Shown: in pieces, positions 51,298-61,300 of the stretch
Layout of the letters: each line of letters opens with the position of its first letter
Numbering within the stretch: the first letter of the stretch is position 1
Assembly: GCA_964450305.1 (NCBI GenBank)
Contig: CAYVFB010000005.1
Span: forward strand, 12,265-76,264
Source: JAAYJG01 sp964450305
GTDB lineage: Bacteria; Bacillota; Clostridia; DSM-8532
Reading direction: 5' to 3'
Length of the DNA: 64,000 nt
Notes under the pieces: generated by a model
Seen by the model: the letters and a program-made list of their open reading frames with translations, nothing else
Database searches by the model: none
What the model was told of the DNA's origin: nothing
Position numbers and translations under genes: made by a program

Positions 51298-53760
51298 TTA
51301 CTCCACACCTCTGAAGTAGTGACCCCGGGTAAGGCTTTCTCCCTTTAGTCTATTCGAAAGCCCCGCGGCCAATTCAACATTCTCTTTCCCGTCAATCCAT
51401 TGCGCATGATAAAACCGGCAAAGCTCGTGAACATCACCGTTGCTTTCATGCATAATCCCGATGCGCAGAACAGAAACATCGGTGCCGCTTAACGGTTTTA
51501 CATCTGTAAGCATCAGCCTGCTGGTGTTGTACAGTGTTGTCCTTTGAAGGAAGGGATCGGTTTCATAAAGGAAACGTTTGCCTGTCCTGTCGGTCAAAGC
51601 TCCCCTGTTCCGGTCGCAGGAACCACATTTTCGGGTACATGTGCCCTGATTACTTGCAGGACAATATTCCAGGGTCATCACCGGGATTTCCCCATATACA
51701 CAGGCTTCCAGCGGAATACTCGGAGATTTTACTTTTGAAACAGCCTCCAGGTTCATTTCCACTGACAGCGTAGCGCTAACAGGCTCATACTCCCTGAAAG
51801 CTTCTATTGCCCATGAATTGAACAGATTCATCCGAAAATCCAATGCAACCGGCAGCCCGGGGAAGTTCTCATGCATGCGATGCAACATTCCGGGGTTTCC
51901 CACTAGGACACCGTCAAGCTTTTCCCGAATCGAAGCTACTCTGTTTACAGCCCACTGCAGCTGCTTGTCTGTTAAAACCGGCGGTATGATGGCATATCCC
52001 TCAAGCCCGGCTTGTTTGGCTGACTCGAAGCATTCGCCTTCGGATAACGGCAGATAGGCCCTGTGCGCTTGAAGCCCTTCCCAGGTAAAAGCTTCGGGCA
52101 TTTGAAAGAAATAGAGGCTTATTTCTCTTTTCTTCGTCATGCCTGGAATATTTCCTGGGAAATATGAAAAATCGGGTTCGGTCTGTGTCAAAACCTCTCT
52201 TTTAGAAGCGGTTTTCCGATGTTCCAACAGAATATCAAGGGCTTGTCTGCGCAGATCGTTGATGACGGAGATCGGAATGTAGGATCTGTTGTCGGTTTTC
52301 ACTTCAGGCTGAAGAAAGAAAAATGGCGTATCTCCTGTTTTTTTCAGCTGAGCGGATACCCGCTCCGCGGTGAGGGGTTTCTCTGTGGCTTGTTGTGCAG
52401 GTTCCTGTGATTCTGCTGCTGCCGTATTCCCATCCTCATCCGAAACTTGAAGAATGGGCTTTTCACCGGCAAACAGGTGAAAACATCCTGTTATTGCAAC
52501 CCTTGGCGTGTCTTTGAGGCTGGAAAGGTGATCCATCAGTTCTTTATCATAGGTTTTGTATACAGCGCTTCCCGCAGCAGGATCCGCTTTGAAATTTCCA
52601 ACCAGAAGAGTATCTCCCGGCTGGGCGGTTTTTACATGGGAATAATTATGCAGCATCACACTAACGATGGCCGATGGATTGCCCTTTTTCGCATCCCATA
52701 TTTCAAGGCCATCCCCCATATGGGTCTCATGGGTGAATTTTATTTTTACAAGCCTGTCATCGTCCCGTACGCCAAACCTGGAGCGCGTGCTTCCCTCTGT
52801 GCGCTCTACCGCGCCCACATGTATTCCCCAATGCTTTGGGTGCTCGGTACTCATTAGTTCCTGAAAATTAACGCCTTTAAGATAACCCTTTGTAAAACCT
52901 CCGCGGTTAAATACGCTCTCCAGCATGCGGACATCCATGGGGTCTGTTTTATATTCGGATGGATTGGTCAATGCCAGATCCAGGTATTTTCGGTATACCA
53001 TCACCGTAGCCGCCACATATTCAGGGGACTTCAGCCGTCCTTCAATTTTCAGTGATTTCACCCCCGAAGCGATCAGCTCCGGCAACAATTCAAGGGTCAT
53101 CAAGTCTCTGGGGCTAATCAGATATTCACCACAAGTGCCCGGATAGCCATTGGTCCATGGAAGCCTGCAGGGCTGGGCGCAGCGCCCCCGGTTGCCGCTT
53201 CTGCCCCCGATGAAGCTTGACAACAGGCATTGCCCCGAGCGTGAAATACAAAGTGCTCCGTGAACAAACACCTCCAGCTCCATATTGGTGGCTTGGGATA
53301 TTGCTTTAATCTCTTGCAGCGTCAGCTCACGAGACAGAATAACCCGTTGCAGCCCAAGCCTTTGTGCGGCCTTCACACCATCAGTGTTATGAAGAGTCAT
53401 CTGGGTGGAGGCATGGAGGGGCAGATCGGGTGCGATCTCCCGCAGCAGCCGAACCAGGCCAGGATCCTGTACGATAACCCCGTCAATTCCCTCCCGATAA
53501 GCAAAAGAAGCCAACGCTGCGGCTTCCTGAATTTCATTGTCCTTCACGAGGGTATTTAATACGAGATATACCTTTATGCCCCTAATATGGGCATCCTCTA
53601 TGACTCTCGCCAAAGCTTCGCTGTCGAAATTCTGTGCCTGTGCACGGGCATTGAATGCCTTCGCCCCCAAATAAACGGCATCTGCTCCGGCAAAAGCCGC
53701 AGCCTTGTATGCCTGGGGGCTTCCAGCCGGTGCCAGCAGCTCTACAGGTTTACGCTTCAT
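51298..53760 (-). CDS. U32-family peptidase-like protein, RlhA-like (DUF3656)
   Basis: 820 residues. U32 family: the N-terminal barrel (KPVELLAPAGSPQAYKAAAFAGADAVYLG) and a Cys cluster (CISRSGQCLLSSFIGGRSGNRGRCAQPC) that would bind an iron-sulfur cluster, then a DUF3656-type middle region and a second Cys block (QGTCTRKCGSCDR) at the C terminus. The E. coli relative RlhA hydroxylates C2501 of 23S rRNA with prephenate-derived oxygen; the two-block length suggests the same class. It is co-directional with the DUF948-like and ZapA genes, beginning 3 bases after the former. Confidence 0.9.
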   Translation of the reverse strand: MKRKPVELLAPAGSPQAYKAAAFAGADAVYLGAKAFNARAQAQNFDSEALARVIEDAHIRGIKVYLVLNTLVKDNEIQEAAALASFAYREGIDGVIVQDPGLVRLLREIAPDLPLHASTQMTLHNTDGVKAAQRLGLQRVILSRELTLQEIKAISQATNMELEVFVHGALCISRSGQCLLSSFIGGRSGNRGRCAQPCRLPWTNGYPGTCGEYLISPRDLMTLELLPELIASGVKSLKIEGRLKSPEYVAATVMVYRKYLDLALTNPSEYKTDPMDVRMLESVFNRGGFTKGYLKGVNFQELMSTEHPKHWGIHVGAVERTEGSTRSRFGVRDDDRLVKIKFTHETHMGDGLEIWDAKKGNPSAIVSVMLHNYSHVKTAQPGDTLLVGNFKADPAAGSAVYKTYDKELMDHLSSLKDTPRVAITGCFHLFAGEKPILQVSDEDGNTAAAESQEPAQQATEKPLTAERVSAQLKKTGDTPFFFLQPEVKTDNRSYIPISVINDLRRQALDILLEHRKTASKREVLTQTEPDFSYFPGNIPGMTKKREISLYFFQMPEAFTWEGLQAHRAYLPLSEGECFESAKQAGLEGYAIIPPVLTDKQLQWAVNRVASIREKLDGVLVGNPGMLHRMHENFPGLPVALDFRMNLFNSWAIEAFREYEPVSATLSVEMNLEAVSKVKSPSIPLEACVYGEIPVMTLEYCPASNQGTCTRKCGSCDRNRGALTDRTGKRFLYETDPFLQRTTLYNTSRLMLTDVKPLSGTDVSVLRIGIMHESNGDVHELCRFYHAQWIDGKENVELAAGLSNRLKGESLTRGHYFRGVE

Positions 53761-53763
53761 TCT

Positions 53764-54300
53764 CTATTCTCCGTTAGTATTATCCTGTTCGTTTTCTTTT
53801 TTACTTCCGGCCTCATCCTCTTTCTGGCTTTCATTGCTGCGGGCGGAGGAGGTGACTTCCTCTTCAACGGTTTCTGAAACCGGTTTATATTTGTATTTAT
53901 ATACTATTTCCTTTTTTCGTTTGTTTTTATCCTGAAATACATTTCTGATCCAGTCGATCACATCCAAAAGGTTTTTCGCCTTGACCACAATGTCTTTCTT
54001 GATCATTTCTGCTGCGTCCTTGGCGGTATCGGAGATCTTTCCGATATTGCCCATGACCTTTTGGATGCCTTCCATTTCATCTTTGACAATATCTGTAACC
54101 TTGGCAACATTTTCAGTGATCTCGGGCAGCTTCTCAAGGGTGCTGTCAATACTGGCACGGTTTTTCGCCAGCATTTTGTTTACATTCTTTAAGATCCCCA
54201 CCAGGTTTGCCATGGCCAGGATGAGGTAAAACAAAGCACCTGCGCCCAAGAGGAAAAGGACAATTTTGATCAGATCTCCCCATGTTACAGTATTTTCCAT
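53764..54300 (-). CDS. Membrane-anchored coiled-coil protein, DUF948-like
   Basis: 178 residues. One N-terminal membrane helix (about 10-35), then a long helix with polar/apolar heptads (about 35-105), and a C-terminal Lys/Glu/Ser-rich tail. This layout matches DUF948/YtxG-like proteins, which help cell-envelope or stress functions in Firmicutes. GGAGG lies 7 bases before the ATG at 54300; an ATG two codons earlier is too close. It is between zapA and the U32 gene in one operon. Confidence 0.75.
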   Translation of the reverse strand: MENTVTWGDLIKIVLFLLGAGALFYLILAMANLVGILKNVNKMLAKNRASIDSTLEKLPEITENVAKVTDIVKDEMEGIQKVMGNIGKISDTAKDAAEMIKKDIVVKAKNLLDVIDWIRNVFQDKNKRKKEIVYKYKYKPVSETVEEEVTSSARSNESQKEDEAGSKKENEQDNTNGE

Positions 54301-54328
54301 ACTCATTCCTCCAGCTTATTCGCAATTC

Positions 54329-54766
54329 CTATTTGATATTATGTAGCCTTGGTTTTGGTGGATTATCCCCGGTTGCCCTGGCCAGGGCATTACGGACCTC
54401 CGCAAGCTCCGCCTCTCTGCGGGTTAGCTCTAACAACAGATGCTTGTTTTCTTCGTTGGCCTTTTGAACCTGCTGGGTTAAAAGAAGCTTTTCCTGGTTC
54501 AGCTCTGCAAGCGCTTTTCTGTCCTGCTCCAATTCCTTCTGAAGCGTTTCATTTTGCTCGGTACGCTTGAACATCTCATCGGTGACGTTGACGGCGGTTA
54601 AAACAGAAGCCATGGAGGTGCTGAGTGTATGATTGGCTCGCATGATTTCCATGGTTTTTCTGTCAACATACAAGGCAACCCTCTGCATGTATTCAACTGA
54701 TTCACCGCCGCACAGGTTGTACTCATTCCCTGCAATTTTTACAACAATCTTATTCTTACCGACCAA
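54329..54766 (-). CDS. zapA: Cell division protein ZapA
   Basis: 145 residues. ZapA stabilises FtsZ bundles at the Z ring. The N-terminal ZapA fold (VKIAGNEYNLCGGESVEYMQRVALYVDRKTMEI) is followed by a long coiled coil (about 70-130), longer than the usual 90-110 residue protein but common in Clostridia. The start is a TTG at 54766, with AGGAG 8 bases upstream; a GTG three codons earlier abuts the same site. First gene of zapA-DUF948-U32, with a promoter candidate at 54862-54890. Confidence 0.88.
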   Translation of the reverse strand: MVGKNKIVVKIAGNEYNLCGGESVEYMQRVALYVDRKTMEIMRANHTLSTSMASVLTAVNVTDEMFKRTEQNETLQKELEQDRKALAELNQEKLLLTQQVQKANEENKHLLLELTRREAELAEVRNALARATGDNPPKPRLHNIK

Positions 54767-55131
54767 TTTGATCACTCCTGTCTTTTGTGCCTAAAGTATC
54801 CACCGGGCGATGCTGAAAATTTACAGTGGGGACAGGTTCCTGTGTAAATAGTTACCACAGAACGATAACGGGCATAAACCCTTGTTTCAACACAAAACCT
54901 GAAATGCATGCGCAAAAATCCGGATTTCAGTAAAAATATCGGATTTATCCGGGAGAAACTTGAACAGCCCTGCCCCTCCATTTACTTTTCAGTATATCAT
55001 ATTCGTGAAAAATGGCAAAACAAACCTGACAAAATCCCAGGAACAACCTTTATCACACGAAACAGGTCATCGTTTTTATCGACGAAAGAAACTGCGGGAG
55101 ATGTTTTGAGGTTGGATTTTCAAGTCAGTAC
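54767..55131. other. Intergenic region upstream of zapA, 365 bp
   Basis: Holds the zapA promoter candidate and the region after tex. No clear terminator for tex and no gene were seen. Confidence 0.4.
54862..54890 (-). promoter_or_regulatory. Candidate promoter of zapA-DUF948-U32
   Basis: TTGAAA (54885-54890) and TATCGT (54862-54867), 17 bases apart on the minus strand, about 95 bases before the zapA start. The -10 matches the consensus at four of six positions. Confidence 0.4.
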
Positions 55132-57279
55132 TTACTTCACATCCCGCATGGACAATGATATCCGTTTGCGCACCGGATCAATCTCCAAAACCCTGACAGT
55201 TACAATATCCCCCACCGACACAACCTCCATGGGGTTCCTCACAAACCTGTCGGCCAGCTGTGAAATGTGTACCAGCCCGTCCTGGTGGACGCCAATATCC
55301 ACAAAAGCCCCAAAATCAGCCACGTTGCGTACCGTTCCGGTTAAGACCATCCCCGGTTTTATATCCTTTATATCCAAAACATCCCGCTTTAAAAGCGGTG
55401 GCGGCAATTCCTCTCTGGGGTCGCGGCCGGGCTTCTTCAGCTCTTCCACAATATCCTTCAGCGTGGGCTCACCAATGTTCAACTCGGTGGCAAGTGCCTT
55501 CAGTCCGGTTTTGCTCACCACCAGATCCAAAAGGGCAAGGTTGCGAGAGTGTATATCATCTGCAGTATAACCCGTTTTTTTCAGCAGCGCTTCACAGGCC
55601 GCATAGGATTCCGGATGTACTGCGGTATTGTCCAACACGTTTTCACCATCCCGGATCCGCAAAAAGCCCGCACACTGCTCAAAGGCTTTCGGGCCCAGCT
55701 TCGGCACCTTTTTCAGGGCCTGGCGGTTTCGAATGCTTCCTTCCTTTTCCCGGAATGCCACAATATTTTCAGCAAGCGTGGCGTTGATGCCGGACACATA
55801 GGACAGCAGCGAAGGAGATGCCGTGTTCAGATCAACACCAACCTTGTTCACTGCATCTTCAACAACCCCTCCGAGAGATTCTCCCAGTCGCTTCTGGTTC
55901 ATATCATGCTGATACTGCCCCACGCCAATGGCTTTGGGGTCGATCTTCACCAACTCAGCCAGCGGATCCTGCAGCCTGCGCGCAATGGAAACAGCGCTGC
56001 GCAGGGATACGTCAAATTCCGGAAACTCAGACGCGCCCAGCTTTGATGCCGAGTAAACCGACGCACCGGCTTCACTGACCACCATATACTTTACATCTCT
56101 TTTTATTTCTTTGAGCATATCGGCTACAAAGATTTCCGATTCCCTGCTGGCGGTGCCATTTCCAATAGAGATGATGTCCACGCCATATTTTTCAATCAGC
56201 GCTTTCAGTGTTTTCTTTGCTTCTTCAGTTTTGTTCTGGGGCGGTGTGGGATAAACCACTGTAGTCGCAAGAACCTTGCCGGTTCCATCGACAACGCAGA
56301 TTTTACACCCAGTGCGATATGCGGGGTCCAGGCCCAAAACCACTCTGTTGTGGACCGGTGGCTGCATTAACAGATTTTTCAAGTTTTCTCTGAAGACAAC
56401 CATGGCTTGTTCCTCGGCCTTTTCTGTGAGCTCGCTGCGAATTTCTCGCTCTACCGACGGGTAGATCAACCTTTTCCAGGCATCTTCAATCGCCATCGTC
56501 AGCTGTTTTCTGTTGCCATTAACAATTCCATACCGGCCTAGCAGGAAAGCAAGCACCATTTCCTCGTCTATGGAAACCTGCACCTTCAATACTTCCTCTT
56601 TTTCGCCCCGGTTGATGGCAAGAATGCGGTGACTGACCAAGGAAGCAACAGGCTCTTTGAAGTCATAATACATACGGTACACCGTGTCTTCTTCCTTTCT
56701 GGTTTTGCATATCAATAGGCCATGCCGGTGGAACATGCTTCGAATCTCCTTGCGGAATTCGGCATTATCTGAAACCTCCTCGGCAATGATATCCCGTGCA
56801 CCCTGCAAAACATCTTCAGCCGTATTCAAACCCTTTTCGGGATCCACATAGGCAAGTGCTTCCTTTTCCAGCAGCTCATCCGGTTTCAGCCCGGAAAGAA
56901 TTACCGCAGCAAGAGGATCGAGCCCCTTTTCCCTGGCAATCATGGCCCTGGTACGGCGTTTTGGCTTGTATGGCCTGTAGATATCTTCAATTTCCTGAAG
57001 GGTTGCGGCCTTCTCGATGGCTGCGGAAATCTCGGCGGTCATCTTGCCCGTTTCATCGATTAAACGGGCTACGTCGTTTTTTCGCGCATCCAGATTCTTC
57101 AGGTATTCATATCGCTCATTTAGCACGCGCAGAATCTGATCATCAAGTGATCCGGTCATTTCCTTGCGATACCGCGCAATAAAGGGAATGGTGTTCCCCG
57201 CGTCGATTAATTCCAAAATGTTTTTAATTTGTAGCGGGCTCAGTTTAAATTCCTTTTGCAGAATCGATTGAATTTCCAA
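55132..57279 (-). CDS. tex: Tex family RNA-binding protein
   Basis: 715 residues. Tex/YhgF protein, a conserved transcription accessory factor with RNA-binding. N-terminal helical Tex region, the RuvC/YqgF-like nuclease fold (about 325-450, LGLDPAYRTGCKICVVDGTG and ISIGNGTASRE), helix-hairpin-helix motifs (about 500-560) and a C-terminal S1 domain (about 640-715, GMVLTGTVRNVADFGAFVDIGVHQDGLVHISQL). The start is TTG at 57279, with AGGAGG 7 bases ahead. Length normal. It stands alone between zapA and sigH, with no clear terminator or promoter. Confidence 0.96.
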   Translation of the reverse strand: MEIQSILQKEFKLSPLQIKNILELIDAGNTIPFIARYRKEMTGSLDDQILRVLNERYEYLKNLDARKNDVARLIDETGKMTAEISAAIEKAATLQEIEDIYRPYKPKRRTRAMIAREKGLDPLAAVILSGLKPDELLEKEALAYVDPEKGLNTAEDVLQGARDIIAEEVSDNAEFRKEIRSMFHRHGLLICKTRKEEDTVYRMYYDFKEPVASLVSHRILAINRGEKEEVLKVQVSIDEEMVLAFLLGRYGIVNGNRKQLTMAIEDAWKRLIYPSVEREIRSELTEKAEEQAMVVFRENLKNLLMQPPVHNRVVLGLDPAYRTGCKICVVDGTGKVLATTVVYPTPPQNKTEEAKKTLKALIEKYGVDIISIGNGTASRESEIFVADMLKEIKRDVKYMVVSEAGASVYSASKLGASEFPEFDVSLRSAVSIARRLQDPLAELVKIDPKAIGVGQYQHDMNQKRLGESLGGVVEDAVNKVGVDLNTASPSLLSYVSGINATLAENIVAFREKEGSIRNRQALKKVPKLGPKAFEQCAGFLRIRDGENVLDNTAVHPESYAACEALLKKTGYTADDIHSRNLALLDLVVSKTGLKALATELNIGEPTLKDIVEELKKPGRDPREELPPPLLKRDVLDIKDIKPGMVLTGTVRNVADFGAFVDIGVHQDGLVHISQLADRFVRNPMEVVSVGDIVTVRVLEIDPVRKRISLSMRDVK

Positions 57280-57469
57280 GGTAAAACCTCCTCAAACTCT
57301 CCGGATCATTCCGGGAGGCACTGATATTTCCCCAGCCATACATCCAAAACCTGCGGGCATAACGAGCCCATGGTTCAATGAAAGGCACAGGATTGAATTG
57401 TTGTTAGCGGGAACCAGTGTTGTATACAATACTTTTCAAAGGTTGGATGAAGCTTTTCACGTCTTGTGT

Positions 57470-58114
57470 TCAGATAATTTTATGATTGATAACATGCTTT
57501 TCAACCTTCTTTTTAACCCGTTGAAGTGCATTATCGATGGATTTGATGGGCTTTTTCACCTGTCTGGCGATTTCCACATAGGTTCTTCCGTTCAGATACA
57601 GGGATAAGACCTCCCATTCGAAGGATGAAAGAATTTCCCCCATTTTATGTTCGATGCTATTGAATTCTTCTTTTTTGATCAGTAACGATTCGGGATCGGT
57701 GATATTCTCGTCGCAGGCCAGCTCGATGTATGTTCTGTCTGAATCCTCATCAAAGGATTTTCTGTTCAGTGAAATATAGGAATTCAGCGGAATATGCTTC
57801 TGGCGCGTGGCATTTTTCACAGCAGTGATCATCTGCCGGGTGATGCAAAGATCCGCGAAGGTTTTGAAGGCCATGGACTTGTTTGGCTGATAATCCCGGA
57901 TTGACTTGTAAAGCCCAATCATCCCTTCCTGCACCACGTCCTCACGATCGGCGCCAATCAGGAAATAAGCCCTGGCTTTTGCCCGAACCAGATTCTTGTA
58001 TTTATGAATGAGATAGTCCGTGGCATCCTTGTCCCCTTTTCGACCAAGCTGGACAATCTCCTCATCTTCCAGATGCAGATATTGTTCTGTCTTGAATTCC
58101 GGCACTGTCAACAC
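57470..58114 (-). CDS. sigH: Sporulation sigma factor SigH
   Basis: 214 residues from GTG at 58114. Sigma-H (Spo0H) directs early sporulation and competence genes. Region 2 (YKNLVRAKARAYFLIGADREDVVQEGMIGLYKSIRDY) and region 4 (ILSSFEWEVLSLYLNGRTYVEIARQVKKPIKSIDNALQRVKKK) are present. AAGGAG lies 6 bases ahead of this GTG; a GTG 11 codons earlier is possible. The promoter at 58183-58211 is consensus sigma-A, and no Spo0A or AbrB box was seen. Supports a spore-forming host. Confidence 0.95.
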   Translation of the reverse strand: MLTVPEFKTEQYLHLEDEEIVQLGRKGDKDATDYLIHKYKNLVRAKARAYFLIGADREDVVQEGMIGLYKSIRDYQPNKSMAFKTFADLCITRQMITAVKNATRQKHIPLNSYISLNRKSFDEDSDRTYIELACDENITDPESLLIKKEEFNSIEHKMGEILSSFEWEVLSLYLNGRTYVEIARQVKKPIKSIDNALQRVKKKVEKHVINHKII

Positions 58115-58309
58115 TTCAGTCTCCTTGAAAACTCCACCGGGTTCCACTCATGGTAATGAAACGCCCTAAGCCCTACCAAAAAATTATATGTTATTGCATC
58201 TGTACTGTCAAGGCAGGGGTTTTCCGCGGTACTATCCTTAATGCCCTATTTGCCGTCCAGATGCCTTCCTTTATCACATATTCTGCAATTCGTTCTTTAT
58301 CACCCGTTA
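58115..58309. other. Intergenic region between sigH and the SLH gene, 195 bp
   Basis: Contains the sigH promoter and the last 98 bases after the SLH protein stop, where no terminator was seen. Confidence 0.4.
58183..58211 (-). promoter_or_regulatory. Consensus promoter of sigH
   Basis: Perfect TTGACA (58206-58211) and TATAAT (58183-58188), 17 bases apart on the minus strand, about 70 bases ahead of the GTG start. Confidence 0.9.
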
Positions 58310-61300
58310 TTACTGCAGCAGCAGGTTATACAGCACCTGCACCAGCTGTGCCCTGTCTGCGGTAGAAGCCAGGAAAAGCTTTCCGTTGCTGCCGTTGATG
58401 GTTCCCGCTTCTATGAGTGCTGTTATTGCTTCTTTTGCCCATGCAGCAATTTGATCCGCATCGCTGAAGCCATTGAGTGTGTTTTTGCTTTGGGTTGTAC
58501 TTGAATTCTCATCAGGAAGCTCTTCCATCAGCTTTAGTGTGTTGTACAGCAGCGCAAACATTTCCTGCCGGGTAATTGCATTATCCGGAGCGAATATGTT
58601 GTTGCCCACACCTCTGGTGATGCCCAGCCTTTTGGCTACAGCCAGGTAGCCTGTATACCAGGTGTCTCCGGCATCAGCGAAGTTGTCGGATGAATTGCTG
58701 TCGGGGGCTATCCCATAAGCCCTTAAGATCATCACCAGTACCTGTGCGCGTGTGAGCTGGCCGTTAGGATTAAACCTGTTATTTCCAACACCCGTGGATA
58801 TGCCCCTTGCTGCTGCAAACCTGACTGCCTTTGCATACCACGCTGTAGCAGGCACATCACTAAAGTCTGTTCCAGTTGAACCAATTGCATATTGGCCAAA
58901 GCTGTCTGTTTTAAAGGTAACTGCCTGGGCTTGCGGATCATACCGTCCATTGGGTACAGCTGTTAAGCTTCCGCTTTGATCTACCGCCCAAACAACGATA
59001 TTCTCTGGGTGGTTCAATTCTTCAGCGGATGGAGTATAGGGTATGGATACGGTAACGGGAATCTTTATTTTATTGGATATTGTTTTTCCGGCAACAGAAA
59101 GACTGAGCTGTATCAGAGGACGATCCCCAATCAGCGTTTTCGCAGGTGTAGAAAGCTTTGTTTTTTCAACCCTTCCAATGGCGAGGGACGCTGTGGTTCC
59201 GTTTATATTCAGCCCCGAAAGCAGGTTATTTGGAACAGTTACTTTCCCTGTTTCGGTGAGGAAGGTTATATTCTCTCCTTTTGCAGTTCCCTGCAGTGTT
59301 GTTAAAGGTAACTCCAGTGCATAGGCCTTTACATCTGGTATTACCGGACTGTTGATGGTTGTCTTTTTCTTGCTTTGGAACAGTGATTCAGCCTGTTCTT
59401 CATTCAAATGAACCAAATACGTATTGGAAGCACTGTCCACACTTCCAGCCAGATTCGTAATAGAGACATGCCCAAGAACAGTAGCGTTATGGGATACTGC
59501 AGCAGGGGTTGGGGTTGGTGCTTTTGTAGGGGTTGCCGCCGGTGTTGGGGTTACCGCTTGGGTTGGGGTTATCACAATAGCCGGGTTTTGTATTGGTATC
59601 ACAGGTTGGGGTGAGGTCACAACCGGCGTTGGGCTTGGAGTCACCGTTGGGGTTGGACTCGGTGCCACGGTTGGTGTCGGGCTCGGTGCCGCAGTTGGCG
59701 TTGGGCTTGGTGCCACGGTCGACATAGGGCTTGGTGCCACAGTCGGTTTCGGGCTCGGTGCCACGGTTGGTTTCGGGCTCGGTGCCACGGTTGGCTTCGG
59801 GCTCGGTGCCACGGTTGGCGTTGGGCTCGGTGCCACGGTCGGCGTCGGGTTTGGCGTTACTGTTGGGGTTGGAGCCACCAAGCCGGTTTGGATTCCTACC
59901 CGACTGATGTCGGCACCCATGTCAATACCGTTGCGGCCAGCGCCTTTACAGGGGGAACCTGTCTGTAAAGCAAAATCAGCAATTTTATTCATAGTACCGG
60001 AGGTGTTCGCAAACATTGGATCCGATGCCAGACTTCCCTCTCCAGGATTACCGCCGTTAGTCAAAACTCCTGATTCCTTCCATGCTGCAAGGCTGTTATA
60101 ACTAATAGTGGGTGCATTCGTTTTCCTGACCCTGATGAGAAAGCTGCCGATATTTCCAAACTGATTATGATCTACCGAATCAAGGCCGAAATTATACTCC
60201 GCCTTCCCATCGGCTATATCCTGGGGATTATTATCACCACTGGTCCATTTTAATAAGCCAATGTCATTGTCGATCTTGGGCCCATACTGAATATTATTAT
60301 AAAATTGCTGGCGTTCTCCGCTGCCCAAGCCGATACTTGCCGTATATCCGGTGTCCGCATAGACCGTATTGTTATATATCACCGTCCCGTCCAAATCGCC
60401 GCCATCTTGTGTAAAGCAGCTGATAGAACCGCGTTCAATATTTGTAAAAAGGTTATGATGTAACACATTGTTGCTGTTCTCATTAACATGATAGCCTTTA
60501 GTATGGTCGTTTGCATCATTCCACCATCCACCGGTGCCGGCAAAAAAGCCCTGGTGACAATCGTGGATATAATTATATCGAACTGTCAGGTCATCTGTGT
60601 TTGATTTGGAGAAAATCCCCCTCGTACAATCATATATTTCACAGTTTTCTATGATGACATTGTCGCAATGATAAGTCTTGATACCACTGGTGTTCTGATT
60701 ATTATTCACGTGATCATAATCAAAGATCTTACAATTCCTTATAACCAAACCGGTAACCTGGCTGACAAAAATCCCTTCACGGTTGTCGCCGGTACTGGCT
60801 TCATTATCCCAGGTACCGCCGTTGAACGTACAATTCTGTACGACAAGCCCCCGGACCCTTTGTCCTTTAAAGTAGTTATCACCGCCCGTAAGAGCGATTC
60901 GTGCTTCATTCACACCACCATCGCACTGAAAAGTGAACCCGTCAAAAGTGATGTACTCATGGAAATATGTTCTGTTACTTGTATACCGCGCATTGCTCAT
61001 GATACGGGCGTGGTGATAGTAACCGTGGCCATCCTTGTCTATGCCACCGGAGGTACCGTCAAATACCGGCGTCTCACCTGGATATGCCATGAATACGATT
61101 GGGGCCTCTTCTGTTCCGGAGTAATTCGGAGCATAATATCCGGTCAACCATGTTCCGCTGGTGTTAGCTGGTATAGTGTATGTTCCGCCTCTGAACTGCA
61201 CGGTATCACCGGCCTGGGCGTTATCGAAAGCCGTCTGAGCCGTACAGGGAGAGTTGATATTGCTTGCTGCCACCCAATTTGTTGATGTTGAAACAGCACT

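Noticed and set aside
59424..60101. 225-codon Gly/Val-rich open frame on the plus strand
   Set aside because: It is the shadow of the 24-bp repeat array of the SLH gene, which lacks stops in several frames.
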